From the NCBI RefSeq assembly GCF_001418655.1, contig NZ_LIQZ01000085.1, positions 1 to 64,000 of the forward strand: a stretch of DNA of 64,000 bases, in the 5' to 3' direction. The stretch is from Streptomyces phaeochromogenes. GTDB taxonomy: Bacteria > Actinomycetota > Actinomycetes > Streptomycetales > Streptomycetaceae. The translations under genes were made by a program, and so were the position numbers. Under the pieces are notes generated by a model that was not told the origin of the DNA, searched no databases, and saw only the letters and a list, made by a program, of their open reading frames with translations. The stretch's first letter is position 1. Every line of letters begins with the position of its first letter. Positions 1 to 9,199 of the stretch are shown one piece after another.

Positions 1-411
1 GTCGGGAAGCGAGCCTGGCCTCGTGCCGCTCATGCCACAACGGGCCTATCTCAGCGACAAGTTCAGCAATCACTCCGGACGTCAGGCCCGTGATCCGTCG
101 ATTGCTGATGATCACTGCACGAGTCGCGTTCCCCACCACTCGACCATGATCAACCATCAAGGGCCCGGCGTCTCACCGCTTACCGTGCACGAGCTCGTTA
201 GGCAGGCAAGGATGCTGGCGCCCGAGTGAGCTGCACTGAGATTTGTGGAGTCCCTGATGCCAGGGTTACGGTCCCGGCAAAGGAGATCCACCAGCACCAT
301 GCCAGCACCCCGTAAATACCCCGATGAACTTCGTGAGGGTCCTCACCGCAATGTCCGGTCAGAACCCTCATCTTCGCCGGCAGCGTGCGCCTTACATCGT
401 GCCGCGCGTCG
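1..411. other. Left-edge stretch without an intact gene
   Basis: I see no complete gene here. The only recognisable element is the short IS3-type OrfA start at 301-336, listed separately. The remaining open frames on both strands are composition-driven and have no recognisable motif. Confidence 0.4.
301..336 (+). pseudogene. IS3-family OrfA N-terminal remnant
   Basis: An ATG preceded by GGAG opens the peptide MPAPRKYPDELRE, the usual beginning of Streptomyces IS3-family OrfA proteins. It then runs into sequence that no longer looks like a transposase. No HTH continuation and no OrfB are present, so this is only the extreme 5' stub of an element. The short length limits confidence. Confidence 0.4.
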
Positions 412-678
412 TCAGACGTCGGCGTGGGGTCGGCTGTCCGGTCGAGGCTTGCGCTGACGCGAAGTTGCGGGCAGGACACGTTGTGTGCACCAGGCGCGGT
501 GGGCGGCCAGAAGCTCTGCTCGCTGCCCTGGCGCGGCGTCTCGCAGCGTCATGCGAAGGGTTGTGAGGTCGCAGATGTGCCGCAGCAGGCACGCGAGCAT
601 GCCGGGGACCAGCTGCAGCAGCCGCATCAATACGAGAGCCAGCGGGAAGGTACCAACGAGCACCTGTTGGGGATCCAT
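412..678 (-). CDS. Small putative membrane protein, function unknown
   Basis: This 88-residue frame starts at an ATG with AGGAG about 6 nt upstream, a better start context than competing frames. Residues about 8-36 form one strongly hydrophobic segment with little charge, followed by an amphipathic, Arg-rich tail. This fits a single-pass membrane protein with a cytosolic tail. I do not recognise the family. It lies divergently upstream of the NACHT gene, with about 130 bp between the starts. The last 20 residues are basic and low in information, so the natural C-terminus may be shorter or altered. Confidence 0.4.
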   Translation of the reverse strand: MDPQQVLVGTFPLALVLMRLLQLVPGMLACLLRHICDLTTLRMTLRDAAPGQRAELLAAHRAWCTQRVLPATSRQRKPRPDSRPHADV

Positions 679-807
679 CGCACACTCCTGGTGTCGGTCA
701 CGGAACGATGCTTGACCGGCCGGTCGGCTTCAGGAGACCTCCACCTGGACGTTCATAGCTTCAGGTGAAGAGAAGTGAGGGTGTCCATTCATGAGGGGTG
801 AGGTGGT

Positions 808-3621
808 TTGGACACGCATCCAGGGCCTGACAAGGACGCGCACTCAGAGTTGAAACGTCGCCTCAGGGCTGCTCTCTCTGAAAGGGGCTGGTCCCAGAAG
901 GACCTACGCGACAGGCTTGAGCTTGACGGCGATGCCATCGGGGTCGGGACGATCAGTCAGGCTTTCAATCCTGATCACAAAGGGCTTCCGTCGGCCCGGA
1001 CTCTAGCCAAGATCGTCACAGGTCTGAGGCTGCCCCAGCGGGAACGGTTTGCGTTGCAGCAGTTACGTGTGCGTGCGGATCGAGAACACGGACCGTGGTG
1101 GGGCAGCTTTCTGGCTGCTGCGCAAGAGGCTTCTGCCGGGCACCTATTGGACGCTGTGGGGGTCGGTGCGCCGAGGCTGTCAGATATCTACGTCCGCCAG
1201 CGGGTGATCGCCTACCCGGCAACCGCCGGGCTGGGTGGGAGCGTTGAGAGCGAGATCCTCGAGCAGGAGGACCCTTGCGTCGTGCTCGCAGAAGCCGGCG
1301 GGGGCAAGACGAGCCTGCTGCACGCCATATGGGCCAGGTCGACAGGGGCCTGGCTGGAGGAAGGCCCTCAGACGGTGGTGCCGATCCTCGTGACGGCGGC
1401 AAGTCTCACCGCCCCGCGGCCGTTGCCCGACCTGCTCGCTCATGCCGTGACCACCGGGCTGAGCCCGTATGGGCTGCTCGAAGAACTTCCCGTCTCAGCC
1501 TTCCGCACCGCGCCGCACCCCGGAACGCGTTGGCTGATCATGGTCGATGGTCTGGATGAAATCCTTGAGCCGAGAATGCGCTGCGATGTCCTGCTGCGAT
1601 GTGTCGCCTTCGGTAACCGGCAACCAGCCGACAGTCCCTATCGCTTCGTGTTTGCCACCAGGCCCTTGCCTGCGGAGGAGATGGAGCTGCTAGGCCCGGG
1701 GACGCGCCGGTACCAGCTGCAGCCTTTCCAGCTCAGTGAGATACCGGTGGTGGCGGAAAAATGGTTCAGTGTTCTCGATCCCGGCAATGCCGAGCGCACG
1801 GCATCGGCGTTCGTCAGTGAATTGCAGCGTCGCCGACTTTTCCCGCTGGCCGCCAATCCGTTGATGGCAGGGCTGCTGTGTCAGCTCTACGGGGCGCATC
1901 CGGGGGGCGGGCTGCCCGGTCACCGCAGTGATATTTATCGGGACTTCGTCGCGTACCTCTACCGCCGTCAGGCGCGGGGCGACGGTGTGGGCGACGGCGC
2001 GCTCCTTCCGCAGACGCAGGCGTCGCTGTCTCGGTACGGACCGGAGGTCGTCAAGGCGGCCATGTCCACGCTGGTCCGTCTGCCTCATCTGACAGCCTAC
2101 GTCGCGGCCGAGCGACAGGCCGGGAGTACCGCCTCTCCACTCGCCATCCTCCTGTCCCGGCCCGAGGCCGCCTCTCCCGTGTGGGCTCTAGATGGCTTGC
2201 GTCAGGTCTGGGAGACCTTCCTGGTGGAAGGGCTGCGCCGCAGCGGCCTGTTCACCATCCAGTCTGGTGAACTCAGTTTCGCGCATCATACGTTGCAGGA
2301 ATATTTGGCCGCCCGCTACATCGCAAGTGACCCATCGGCCAGCAAGCGTGCGTTAAAGAATCTCTTTCAAAAACAGATGAAGCGGCCCCGTTTCTATCTT
2401 CCAAAGATCTGGGAGCCTCCTTACGAAGAGGACGACGACTCCTTTTCAGGCTTCCTCATCGACGCCTGGACAAACTCCAGCAGTAAGCACGCAGTCGAAT
2501 CCGCACTGCTGCGCGTCGCCACCCGCGGCGGCGACGATTGGATCGTGAGTCAGGCGATGATGGGAACGCGGCTACCGAAAGATGTGGTCGCCGTCGTGGC
2601 AGACATATTTATCGCCCTGCCGAGCGAACTCAGCGATGGCTACTGGGAAGTCGCCTGCGCAGGCCAGGTGGCCAAGCTGGGGGACAGCCGCGGCTTCGAG
2701 ACTCTTGCCCGTCTGGTCAGAGAGCAGTCGCTCGACGAAGAGGACCGCTTCAAAGCCGCCTGGGAACTCGCCTACCTATGCGATCAGCGAGGCACCGCCA
2801 GCCTCAAGGCAATGGTCGACAACACCGCGATCGCGTCCGAACTTCGGATCCGCGCAGCATGCGCCCTGCTGGAGTTCGCCGACCCCTATGGTGCCCAGGC
2901 TCTGGCCGCCCTGGCCGGTGAGGACCGCGGCCCCACGCCCTGGACACCCAAGGCCGAGCCGATCCCGCATTCCGAATGGGAACAGTTCGAACAGATGCGC
3001 CGCATAACCAATACCCTTCACCGGTACGCGAGCCAGCTACGTTCGGACGAGGAAACCCAGCTCATGGTGGCTGCAGCCCTGTCACGGCGGAACGAAGCAG
3101 GCGACCGGGACACCTTCAGCAACCTGGCCTGCGACCCCACCCTCAGCACCAAAATCAGGATCATGATGGCTGCCGTGCTGGCCCGGCTCGGGGACTACCG
3201 GGGGCGGGACACGCTGGAGGCGCTGGGCGGCGACGAATCCGTCGCGGGCTTTGAGCGGATCGATGCCGCGGACGTGTTGGCGGATTGCGCCGATCCCCGC
3301 TATCAGCCGATTCTCGAGCAGATCGTGATCAGTTCCCTAACGAATCATCCCCCGTCGACAGGCGACGAGGGATTCCAAGCAGCCCACCTGCTCATCTACC
3401 GCGGCGGCGAAGAGGGGCGAAGCACGCTTCACCAACTGGCCGTAAACCCTGCCCTTCACGCCGGGATACGCCTCAAGGCCTCGATGGTGCTCGCGGAAAG
3501 CCACGACTGGCGGGGGCTCCAGGCACTGGAGATCCTCTCCCATGACCCGCTCGCCCAGCCCGAGGTGCGTGCCTGGGCAGAGCGCCACCTTCGAGACACG
3601 AAGCGTCCGCAAGGTCGGTGA
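808..3621 (+). CDS. NACHT/STAND NTPase with N-terminal HTH and HEAT-like C-terminus
   Basis: The 937-residue protein starts at TTG (GAGG upstream; the ATG at 791 is out of frame). Residues 13-95 form an XRE-like helix-turn-helix with a 'GWSQKDLRDRL' helix. A P-loop 'AEAGGGKTSLL' lies near 160-170, Walker B 'LIMVDGLDEIL' near 243-253 and a sensor 'FATRPLP' near 281. This is the order of a NACHT-type STAND ATPase. From about 560 to the end there are repeated 30-35-residue helical units ending in 'GDxRGxxxLxxL', typical of HEAT/PBS-like repeats that sense ligands. The plan (effector/adaptor, NTPase switch, repeat sensor) matches bacterial NLR-like proteins, several of which are anti-phage. That role is inferred here, and a transcriptional regulator is the main alternative. 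It is a single gene with no toxin partner beside it, next to an IS-rich segment. Confidence 0.8.
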   Translation: MDTHPGPDKDAHSELKRRLRAALSERGWSQKDLRDRLELDGDAIGVGTISQAFNPDHKGLPSARTLAKIVTGLRLPQRERFALQQLRVRADREHGPWWGSFLAAAQEASAGHLLDAVGVGAPRLSDIYVRQRVIAYPATAGLGGSVESEILEQEDPCVVLAEAGGGKTSLLHAIWARSTGAWLEEGPQTVVPILVTAASLTAPRPLPDLLAHAVTTGLSPYGLLEELPVSAFRTAPHPGTRWLIMVDGLDEILEPRMRCDVLLRCVAFGNRQPADSPYRFVFATRPLPAEEMELLGPGTRRYQLQPFQLSEIPVVAEKWFSVLDPGNAERTASAFVSELQRRRLFPLAANPLMAGLLCQLYGAHPGGGLPGHRSDIYRDFVAYLYRRQARGDGVGDGALLPQTQASLSRYGPEVVKAAMSTLVRLPHLTAYVAAERQAGSTASPLAILLSRPEAASPVWALDGLRQVWETFLVEGLRRSGLFTIQSGELSFAHHTLQEYLAARYIASDPSASKRALKNLFQKQMKRPRFYLPKIWEPPYEEDDDSFSGFLIDAWTNSSSKHAVESALLRVATRGGDDWIVSQAMMGTRLPKDVVAVVADIFIALPSELSDGYWEVACAGQVAKLGDSRGFETLARLVREQSLDEEDRFKAAWELAYLCDQRGTASLKAMVDNTAIASELRIRAACALLEFADPYGAQALAALAGEDRGPTPWTPKAEPIPHSEWEQFEQMRRITNTLHRYASQLRSDEETQLMVAAALSRRNEAGDRDTFSNLACDPTLSTKIRIMMAAVLARLGDYRGRDTLEALGGDESVAGFERIDAADVLADCADPRYQPILEQIVISSLTNHPPSTGDEGFQAAHLLIYRGGEEGRSTLHQLAVNPALHAGIRLKASMVLAESHDWRGLQALEILSHDPLAQPEVRAWAERHLRDTKRPQGR

Positions 3622-3751
3622 TCTGATACAGCGTGCACACTCCTGCCTGACTCGAATCGGACTGGCTGGCTGGCTGGCGTCGCGAACGCAAGCGCCTCAG
3701 CGAGGTCCTCGATGCCGTCACTCTTCGAGTCCGCCAAGCAGGTGCACGTAC

Positions 3752-4582
3752 TCAAGCGGTATCCGATTCGTAGGAGGTGGAGCGCAGACCTGGTGGTCGC
3801 CACCAGCGCCGGCGCCGTTCAGGCGCCCCGGTCTGGCGTGTCGACGGAACCGGCTGCACGCCAGCCTCCACGTACAAGGGGGTGGCCACGATCATCCGGT
3901 GCCGCAGCCGCTCCGGTGGGAAGTTGCACAGCACGCGGGCATGCCCGCGTAGATAGCCAGGAGTCCGGTAGAAGTGCGAGATCATGGAGAAGGCTGACCT
4001 GGCCGCGAATTCTTGATCGCGCAAATTGGCGGAGGCCAATGCTTCGAGGGGCGTCGTGTCCCCATCTGCCTCTCGTCGGACGAGTTCGGCTGCCATGTGA
4101 TGCAGCCAGTCCGAGCCGGAGCCCATCCTGGTCGGAGGATGATCGCGATGATCTCTCACGTGCTGCTTTGAGCCGCACAGCAGAAGTTCGATGTTAGGGC
4201 AGAACTCTCCGTCGCGGTGCGGGCAGTGACGTTCCTCCAGCGATGCGTAGGCAAACACGCCGCGGTCGTCATATCCGACATCACTGACTGCTGCGCCGTA
4301 GCGGAACGGGCTCCGGAACTCAAGCCAGGCGTCGCGTCCCAGGTGCGCGCAGGCCGCGGGCTCCCAGGTGCGCGCCCAGCACTCTTTGTTGAGATGGTCC
4401 AGGACGGACTCCAGTCGTTCGGCAGGCGTTGGCTCCGCCGCCACGCCTTCCCCCAAGGCGACGCGAGCGCTGGCGCCCAGCACGCTGGCTTCGGCGTCAA
4501 CGGCTCGATCGGTCAGTCCTTTTCGTGGCGGCTCGTAGAAGTCATCGAGCTTCGCGATGGACAGATATTGCAGCTCTCGCAT
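3752..4582 (-). CDS. Hypothetical Streptomyces protein (SAVMC3_10250-like)
   Basis: This is a soluble protein of about 276 residues. I chose the ATG at 4582, giving 'MRELQYLSIAKLDDF', because that opening is shared with a widespread Streptomyces family of unknown function; the longer frame adds 12 Arg-rich residues. Visible features are a segment rich in Trp, Cys and His around residues 70-140, including 'EERHCPHRDGEFCP', and a 'GSGSDWLHHMAAEL' helix. No catalytic motif or membrane segment is evident. It converges with the NACHT gene across about 130 bp. No function is proposed. Confidence 0.55.
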   Translation of the reverse strand: MRELQYLSIAKLDDFYEPPRKGLTDRAVDAEASVLGASARVALGEGVAAEPTPAERLESVLDHLNKECWARTWEPAACAHLGRDAWLEFRSPFRYGAAVSDVGYDDRGVFAYASLEERHCPHRDGEFCPNIELLLCGSKQHVRDHRDHPPTRMGSGSDWLHHMAAELVRREADGDTTPLEALASANLRDQEFAARSAFSMISHFYRTPGYLRGHARVLCNFPPERLRHRMIVATPLYVEAGVQPVPSTRQTGAPERRRRWWRPPGLRSTSYESDTA

Positions 4583-4759
4583 ATCCCCGCCTACCCGGTT
4601 TGCCCTACGGTCGGCCACGCGCAGGCCTTCACCAGGGTGGCACGGGACGGCCGACGTTGACGAGGAGACTGCCAGGGGCCCCGGCGCGCATCCACCCGAT
4701 CAACGGAATCCGGGGCCCTGGAGGTTGCCGCAACTGCCGTGTCACTGGCCAGGGTTAAG

Positions 4760-5660
4760 CTGAAAGGCTTAGAACTCCTAACAAAGTTGCCCTGGAATGT
4801 GGGTAGTTGCGGGGTTGTTGACTGGTGCATGAGGAAGGGTCAGCAGCCGCCGTGGATCGTGCCGGAGGAGCTGTGGGTGCGGATCGAGCCGTTGCTGCCG
4901 GTCGTGCCACGCCGACCGGATCACCCGGGCCGCAAGCGTCTGGACGACCGGAAGGTCATGTCCGGCATCCTGTTCGTGCTGTACACCGGCATTCCGTGGG
5001 AGTTCCTGCCCCAGGAACTGGGCTTCGGCTCGGGGATGACCTGCTGGCGACGCCTGCGCGACTGGAACGACGCGGGAGTCTGGCAGCGTCTGCACGAGTC
5101 GCTGCTGGCCGAGTTGCACGCCGCCGGCGCGCTGGACTGGTCCAGGGCGGTGATCGACGGCTCCCATGTCCGGGCCCTGAAGGGCGGCCCAAAACCGGAC
5201 CGAGCCCGGTCGACCGTGCCCGGACAGGCTCGAAGCACCATCTGATCACCGAAGCGCACGGCATTCCGCTGGCGGTGTCACTGACCGGCGGAAACCGCAA
5301 TGACGTCACCCAGCTCATGCCCTTGATCGAGGCCGTCCCGCCGGTGCGGGGCCGACGCGGACGGCCCCGCCGACGGCCGGACACCATTTACGCCGACCGC
5401 GGATACGACCACGACAAGTACCGCAAGCAGGTCCGGGATGCCGGAATCACCCCGGTCATCGCACGGCGCGGCACCGAACACGGATCGGGGCTGGGCGTGC
5501 ACCGCTGGGTGGTCGAGCAGAGCTTCGCGCTGCTGCACTGGTTCCGCCGGTTACGCATCCGCTGGGAGATCCGCGACGACATCCACGAAGCCTTCCTCAG
5601 CCTGGCCTGCGGCATCATCTGCTGGCGACGACTGAAGAACCTGCGGATTGCCTTCGGGTG
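4760..5660 (+). mobile_element. IS5-family element (IS427-like), truncated at the right end
   Basis: The element consists of a transposase spread over two frames plus a left flank with 'ggcttagaactcctaac', which looks like an IS end. The matching inverted repeat is not visible downstream. At about 5655 the sequence passes directly into the antisense C-terminal part of an IS630-type transposase. The element has therefore probably lost its right end or was joined to IS630 by recombination. Confidence 0.65.
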
Positions 5661-5757
5661 GTCTGGGGTGCTGGTCAGTCTGGTCTCGGTGAGGCAGCCG
5701 TCGATGAGTTCGGGATGGCGTTGGATGCGGGCGAGTCCCGGCGGAGGGTGCGGGTGA
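4829..5757 (+). CDS. IS5-family transposase OrfAB (programmed -1 frameshift)
   Basis: The first frame starts at ATG 4829 ('MRKGQQPPWIVPEELW', the usual IS427-group opening) and stops at 5245. The second frame carries the rest ('HHLITEAHGIPLAVSLTGGN', 'YADRGYDHDKYR', 'EQSFALLHWFRRLRIRWE'). The overlap contains the heptamer CCCAAAA at 5188-5194 in the C-CCA-AAA phase needed for -1 slippage, so this is an expected IS5 frameshift and not damage. DDE residues are visible in 'VIDGSH', 'YADRGYD' and the E of 'EQSFALLHW'. After about residue 275 the frame reads into an antisense IS630 fragment, so the natural C-terminus is missing. Confidence 0.75.
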
Positions 5758-5947
5758 GGTGGTCGGGATCGGTGAATGCGGTGTTGGCCATCGGCCCGCG
5801 CCGTAACAGGGACCAGATGCCTTCCACGGGATTCAAGTCCGGGCTGTAAGAGGGAAGTTGGATGATGGTGAGCCATTCGTGGTCGGCCGCGTACTTCCTC
5901 ATTCCGGCGGCACGATGGGTGTTCAAGATGCCCCTATGTTGCGTCAA
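5650..5947 (-). pseudogene. IS630-family transposase, C-terminal fragment
   Basis: The frame contains 'LPSYSPDLNPVEGIWSLLRRG', the hallmark C-terminal block of DDE_3/IS630 transposases, including the catalytic Glu of 'NPVEGIW'. Downstream the homology switches frame ('LARIQRHPELIDGCL' in another register), so there is a frameshift near 5750. The N-terminal half is absent. The fragment is squeezed between the IS5 element and an IS110 remnant. Confidence 0.7.
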
Positions 5948-6088
5948 GCAGGAGGAGACGAGGCAGCGAGGGCTGGCGTCCTCTGGATCTGACCGTAGAT
6001 CTCGCGGGCGACGTAGCGTTTAAGACAGCGGATGATCTCGCGTTTGGACATGCCCTGTTTCGTGCGTCGTTCGAGGTAGAGATGGGTG
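5944..6088 (-). pseudogene. IS110-family transposase, C-terminal fragment
   Basis: The peptide 'YLERRTKQGMSKREIIRCL', followed by 'KRYVAREIYGQI', is the conserved end of IS110 (DEDD/Ser) transposases. Only about 45 residues remain. It is joined on its 5' side to an IS5-type N-terminus in another frame, near 6085. Confidence 0.6.
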
Positions 6089-6215
6089 CGGGCGGGCCGG
6101 CTTGTTGCCTCGTGGCAGCAACGACTCAAGCCGGGCCCACTGGCCATTCGTCAGATCCCCACGTCCCACAAGACATGATCAGAACGATCAAGATCCACTT
6201 TCGCAACATGCCCTA
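6080..6215 (-). pseudogene. IS5-family transposase, N-terminal fragment with IS end
   Basis: From GTG 6169 the minus strand reads 'VGRGDLTNGQWARLESLLPR', then 'GNKPARP', the opening of an IS5-type transposase. The same type opens again at 9261 on the plus strand ('MGRGDLTDERWAALEPLLP'). Both copies are preceded by a similar 'gaaagtggatc(c/t)tgatcg' leader, the likely IS left end (about 6180-6215 here). The frame is lost at about 6085, where IS110 sequence takes over. Confidence 0.55.
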
Positions 6216-6985
6216 GCGCTGTGCGCGGGGCGGCTGGGCTCTCGCCCCCCCCGAAGACATGAGCGCCTCTGCGTAGCCCGGCATTCTGCCTTGCGAAGCC
6301 GCATGAGGGACGCGGGCGTCCGTCCGGTAGGGCATGAACCTCGGATCGACGCACGTTGCCGTGCAACGATGGCGGAGGGCGCAGGCATCCAGCCCCAGAC
6401 GGCCGCGATCTTGGCGGAGGTTCTGACCGCCACACTGGCCCGCAGGATCACACCCGGCGATCTCGGATTCTGTGACCAGGCACACCAGCCAAGGCCTCAA
6501 CCCGTCGGCTGACCGAGCACGGTGCCCGACGTGCTGTCCATGCTGGAACACCCTGCCGACCGGCGCGTCGAGGCACCAGCTGACCCCTGCGGACGGCGGC
6601 CTCACCACAGCAGTTCTGTCATGGATGACCGTCCGCCCTGACGGCGTTCAAGTCGGCAGACCCAGCCACCAGCGCATCGGCATGCGCGACATCCGGGCAT
6701 TCAGTTAGCACAGAAGCCGCCCGCTGGGGATATCCGAATTGAGCCGTGTCCCGGTTTCCGGGCGCCGTCGTAGGGGAGTTGCCGGGCGGTGCTCGCCCCG
6801 GTGTCTGCCGGTACCCGCGGCTGAATCGCGAGCCGCAGGAGGACTGGTGGTGAAAGTGGGTCAGCGGAAGCACTGCGGTCCGTGTTGGCGACGTGCATAA
6901 AGACGGCTTGCTTTGTGCGCTGTTCAGGTCCGCTTAATGCCAGGTGGTGATGCGACAATCAGCCGTATCGCAGATTGGGGGACGC
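6216..6985. other. Stretch without a supported gene upstream of the DUF5753 regulator
   Basis: No frame here has convincing motifs. A minus-strand frame starting near 6898 ('MHVANTDRSASADPLSPP') faintly resembles the N-terminus of the small ATP-binding proteins often found divergent from DUF5753 regulators. It lacks an ATPase core and stops after about 65 residues, so I leave it unannotated. The last 100 bp should hold the promoter of the 6986 gene. Confidence 0.3.
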
Positions 6986-7894
6986 ATGGCGACGCCGAGC
7001 AGGGGAAGTCCCGCGATACAGCGACTGCGGCTTCGGACGCGGTTGCGGCAATTGCGGACGGCCGCCCATCTGACGCAGCGGCAGGTTGCGGAGCGCATGG
7101 AGTGGTCCCCGAGCAAGCTGCTGCGTATAGAAGCGGGTGAGGTCGGAATTTCCGTCAACGACCTGCGCCCTCTGCTGGCTCTCTTCGGGGTAGGAGAAGA
7201 TGCCACCGTGGAGGAGCTGCTGAACCTGGCTCGGGGGAGCCGGAAGATGCCCTTCACCGAGTACCGGGACATCTACGACAAAGATTTTCTCGGCTTTCTC
7301 GCGATGGAGTCCGCGGCTTTCGTGACCCGCAGCTTCCAGCCCCTGGTGATGCCCGGGCTGCTCCAGACGGAGGAGTACGCGATGGCGATCATCCGCGCCT
7401 ACACTCCGGCGCGTTTCTCCGAACAACAGCGGCAGCGCATGCTTGAGGCGCGCATGCTGCGCCAGGAAGCGCTCGAACGGGACGAGGCGGAGGCGTACTT
7501 CATCCTGGACGAGTCGGTGATCCGCCGGCAGGTGGGCGGTCCGGGGGTCATGAAGGGGCAGCTGCGCAGACTCGCCGAGCTGGCGGCCCATCCTCGCCGC
7601 GACATCATGATCTTTCCGTTCAGCCGTGGCGCGCATTCCGCATCGCAGGGTCCCTTCACCCTCTTCGAGTTCGAGGAAGAGGAGATGCCGCCGTTCGTGT
7701 ATCTGGAGAACCTTCGGGGCACGGCCACCGTGAGCACGGAGACGGAGAGATTCGTTGCCTATCTGGAGCTGTTCTGGGGTCTGGAGGAGAGGGCGATCAA
7801 GGGTGAGCAGATCCCGCGGGTCCTGCTGCAGATAGCCGAACACCTGGAGACGCAGCCTCACGACTTCCACATCGATCCGCCGAACGGGGACTGA
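6986..7894 (+). CDS. XRE-family regulator with DUF5753 (Scr1-type) domain
   Basis: ATG 6986 has GGGGGA 3 nt upstream, which favours it over the upstream ATG at 6944. Residues about 10-75 form an XRE HTH ('LTQRQVAERMEWSPSKLLRIE'). Residues about 100-290 match the DUF5753/Scr1 region ('FVTRSFQPLVMPGLLQTEEY', 'DESVIRRQVGGPGVMKGQL', 'ENLRGTATVSTETE'). This is a very common Streptomyces regulator usually followed by a DUF397 gene, as in bldB/whiJ-type systems or type II toxin-antitoxin-like pairs. Here the DUF397 gene lies about 0.9 kb downstream on the other strand, so the usual pairing is broken or rearranged. Confidence 0.85.
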   Translation: MATPSRGSPAIQRLRLRTRLRQLRTAAHLTQRQVAERMEWSPSKLLRIEAGEVGISVNDLRPLLALFGVGEDATVEELLNLARGSRKMPFTEYRDIYDKDFLGFLAMESAAFVTRSFQPLVMPGLLQTEEYAMAIIRAYTPARFSEQQRQRMLEARMLRQEALERDEAEAYFILDESVIRRQVGGPGVMKGQLRRLAELAAHPRRDIMIFPFSRGAHSASQGPFTLFEFEEEEMPPFVYLENLRGTATVSTETERFVAYLELFWGLEERAIKGEQIPRVLLQIAEHLETQPHDFHIDPPNGD

Positions 7895-8477
7895 GCGGCG
7901 GCGCTGCCGATTCAGGGATGCGATCAACTCGCCCGGCTTTTGCTGCGCACGGCAGGAAGCGGCTGGGCAGCGTCCCTCATGGCTGGCTGCCGGCGGGGGC
8001 GCATAGAGGCATGGTGGGGCGCACGGAGTCACTTGCCGCAGACATGGCTGTGGCTCCGCATAGGCGAAGCCACAGCGGGGCGAGCCCGCTGCAACGGGAT
8101 GCGCCCCGTGCTGATCGCCCGGGCCACCGGACACCAGCGTATGGAGAACGGTTGCGCATCCAGGCCGAGTTCGCAATCGCTGCTGGTAAAGCGGCGCAGA
8201 ACTGCCCGGATCCAATCGCTCTTACCAAGGTGTGCTCGCCGGGGCGTCCGGATAAACCATCAATCTGCTAGGTAGCGTCTGGCCGGATCGCAATCCGTGT
8301 GGCGTCGATCTGATGTGTGGAGATCTCAACCACTGGGCGCTACAGGGGACTTCGACGGTGAGGGGCTAATGAGTGATCACGTTAAGCCGAGGGAATCGCC
8401 ATCTCAGGAGGGGCTGTTCGTCTGCAAGCGAGCGGCGCCAAGCACCGTTTCAAGCCCCGGGCCATCTGGAGTACACC
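7895..8477. other. Stretch without a supported gene
   Basis: Frames on both strands cover this stretch, but none shows a family motif, a good ribosome site or protein-like composition. It separates the DUF5753 gene from the small membrane protein gene and may be debris from rearrangement. Confidence 0.3.
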
Positions 8478-8702
8478 ATGTCGGAAGACGTCGAACGCGC
8501 TGCGGCGGAAGAACCGAAGGGGAGCATCCCCGTTCTGCCGCGCGCTAATGCTGTGGCCGCCGTGATCGTGGCGGTTGCCTCACTTGCTGCGGCCATCTTC
8601 ACGCTGATTCTGGTTCCCGACGACGCCGGTAAGGCGGCCGCCGGAGCCATCGCCACCGCAGGGCTCGCCCTGGCCGGTCGACTGGGGACACCCGGTCGCT
8701 GA
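8478..8702 (+). CDS. Small two-segment membrane protein, function unknown
   Basis: This is a 74-residue protein starting 'MSEDVERAAAEEPKG' at an ATG with GGAG 6 nt upstream; the longer frame has no better start. Residues 25-46 (Ala/Val/Leu-rich) and 53-68 are hydrophobic, consistent with one or two membrane segments, after an acidic N-terminus. It is followed at once by a strong hairpin terminator. I recognise no named family. Holin-like or structural roles are possible but unsupported. Confidence 0.55.
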   Translation: MSEDVERAAAEEPKGSIPVLPRANAVAAVIVAVASLAAAIFTLILVPDDAGKAAAGAIATAGLALAGRLGTPGR

Positions 8703-8710
8703 ACGCAGTG

Positions 8711-8752
8711 CGCCGCGCCCGTATCTGCTGGTCCAGCAGGTAGGGCGCGGCG
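8711..8752. terminator. Bidirectional hairpin terminator
   Basis: The arms CGCCGCGCCC and GGGCGCGGCG enclose a second stem, CTGCTG/CAGCAG, giving one long hairpin. It lies 9 bp after the stop of the plus-strand membrane protein and 26 bp beyond the stop of the convergent DUF397 gene, so it can serve both. Confidence 0.75.
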
Positions 8753-8778
8753 TCTTGCGGAGGTGTCTCAGGCGGAGG

Positions 8779-8982
8779 TCATCCGCTTCTGGGGGTGCGG
8801 TCCGCGGCGTCGGTTGAGGCAGTGAAGCGGCTCCATGCGGCGGCGCCGAAGGCGAGGCGACCCGCGGCGTTGTCTTTGGAGTCGCGCACCATGACGCCGA
8901 GCGGAGTACGCGCGACCTCCACGCACTGATTGCCTGCGGCGTCGCTGAACGACGACCTCCGCCACGACCACGAGCCGTTCAT
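8779..8982 (-). CDS. DUF397 domain protein
   Basis: The protein has about 67 residues. I take ATG 8982, giving 'MNGSWSWRRSSFSDAAGNQC', because this is the standard DUF397 opening (W-x-K/R-S-S-x-S). It continues with 'CVEVARTPLGVMVRDSKD', again standard. DUF397 proteins are small partners of DUF5753 regulators in Streptomyces development and toxin-antitoxin-like switches. The nearest DUF5753 gene is at 6986-7894 on the opposite strand, so co-expression is not obvious. Confidence 0.75.
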   Translation of the reverse strand: MNGSWSWRRSSFSDAAGNQCVEVARTPLGVMVRDSKDNAAGRLAFGAAAWSRFTASTDAADRTPRSG

Positions 8983-9199
8983 TACGCGCCCATCCCTTGG
9001 GACCCGCAGCGAGGCGGGCATTCACTTATGCCTATGAAGGGTGAAATGTCATCCTTTGAGGCGTAGTTTACACGGAAGCCAGGCCGCGCTGGCACGCGGC
9101 TACGGCAGCCGAGCCGCGTGCAGCTCCGGTGGCTGGAACGCGCCTCGCAGGCGCGCCACTGTAGCGGGAGGTGCAGGGCCCTCGCCGGGTCCTTGATGG

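Noticed and set aside
3661..3678. ctggctggctggctgg tandem tetranucleotide
   Set aside because: Only about four units in a GC-rich intergenic stretch; probably chance.
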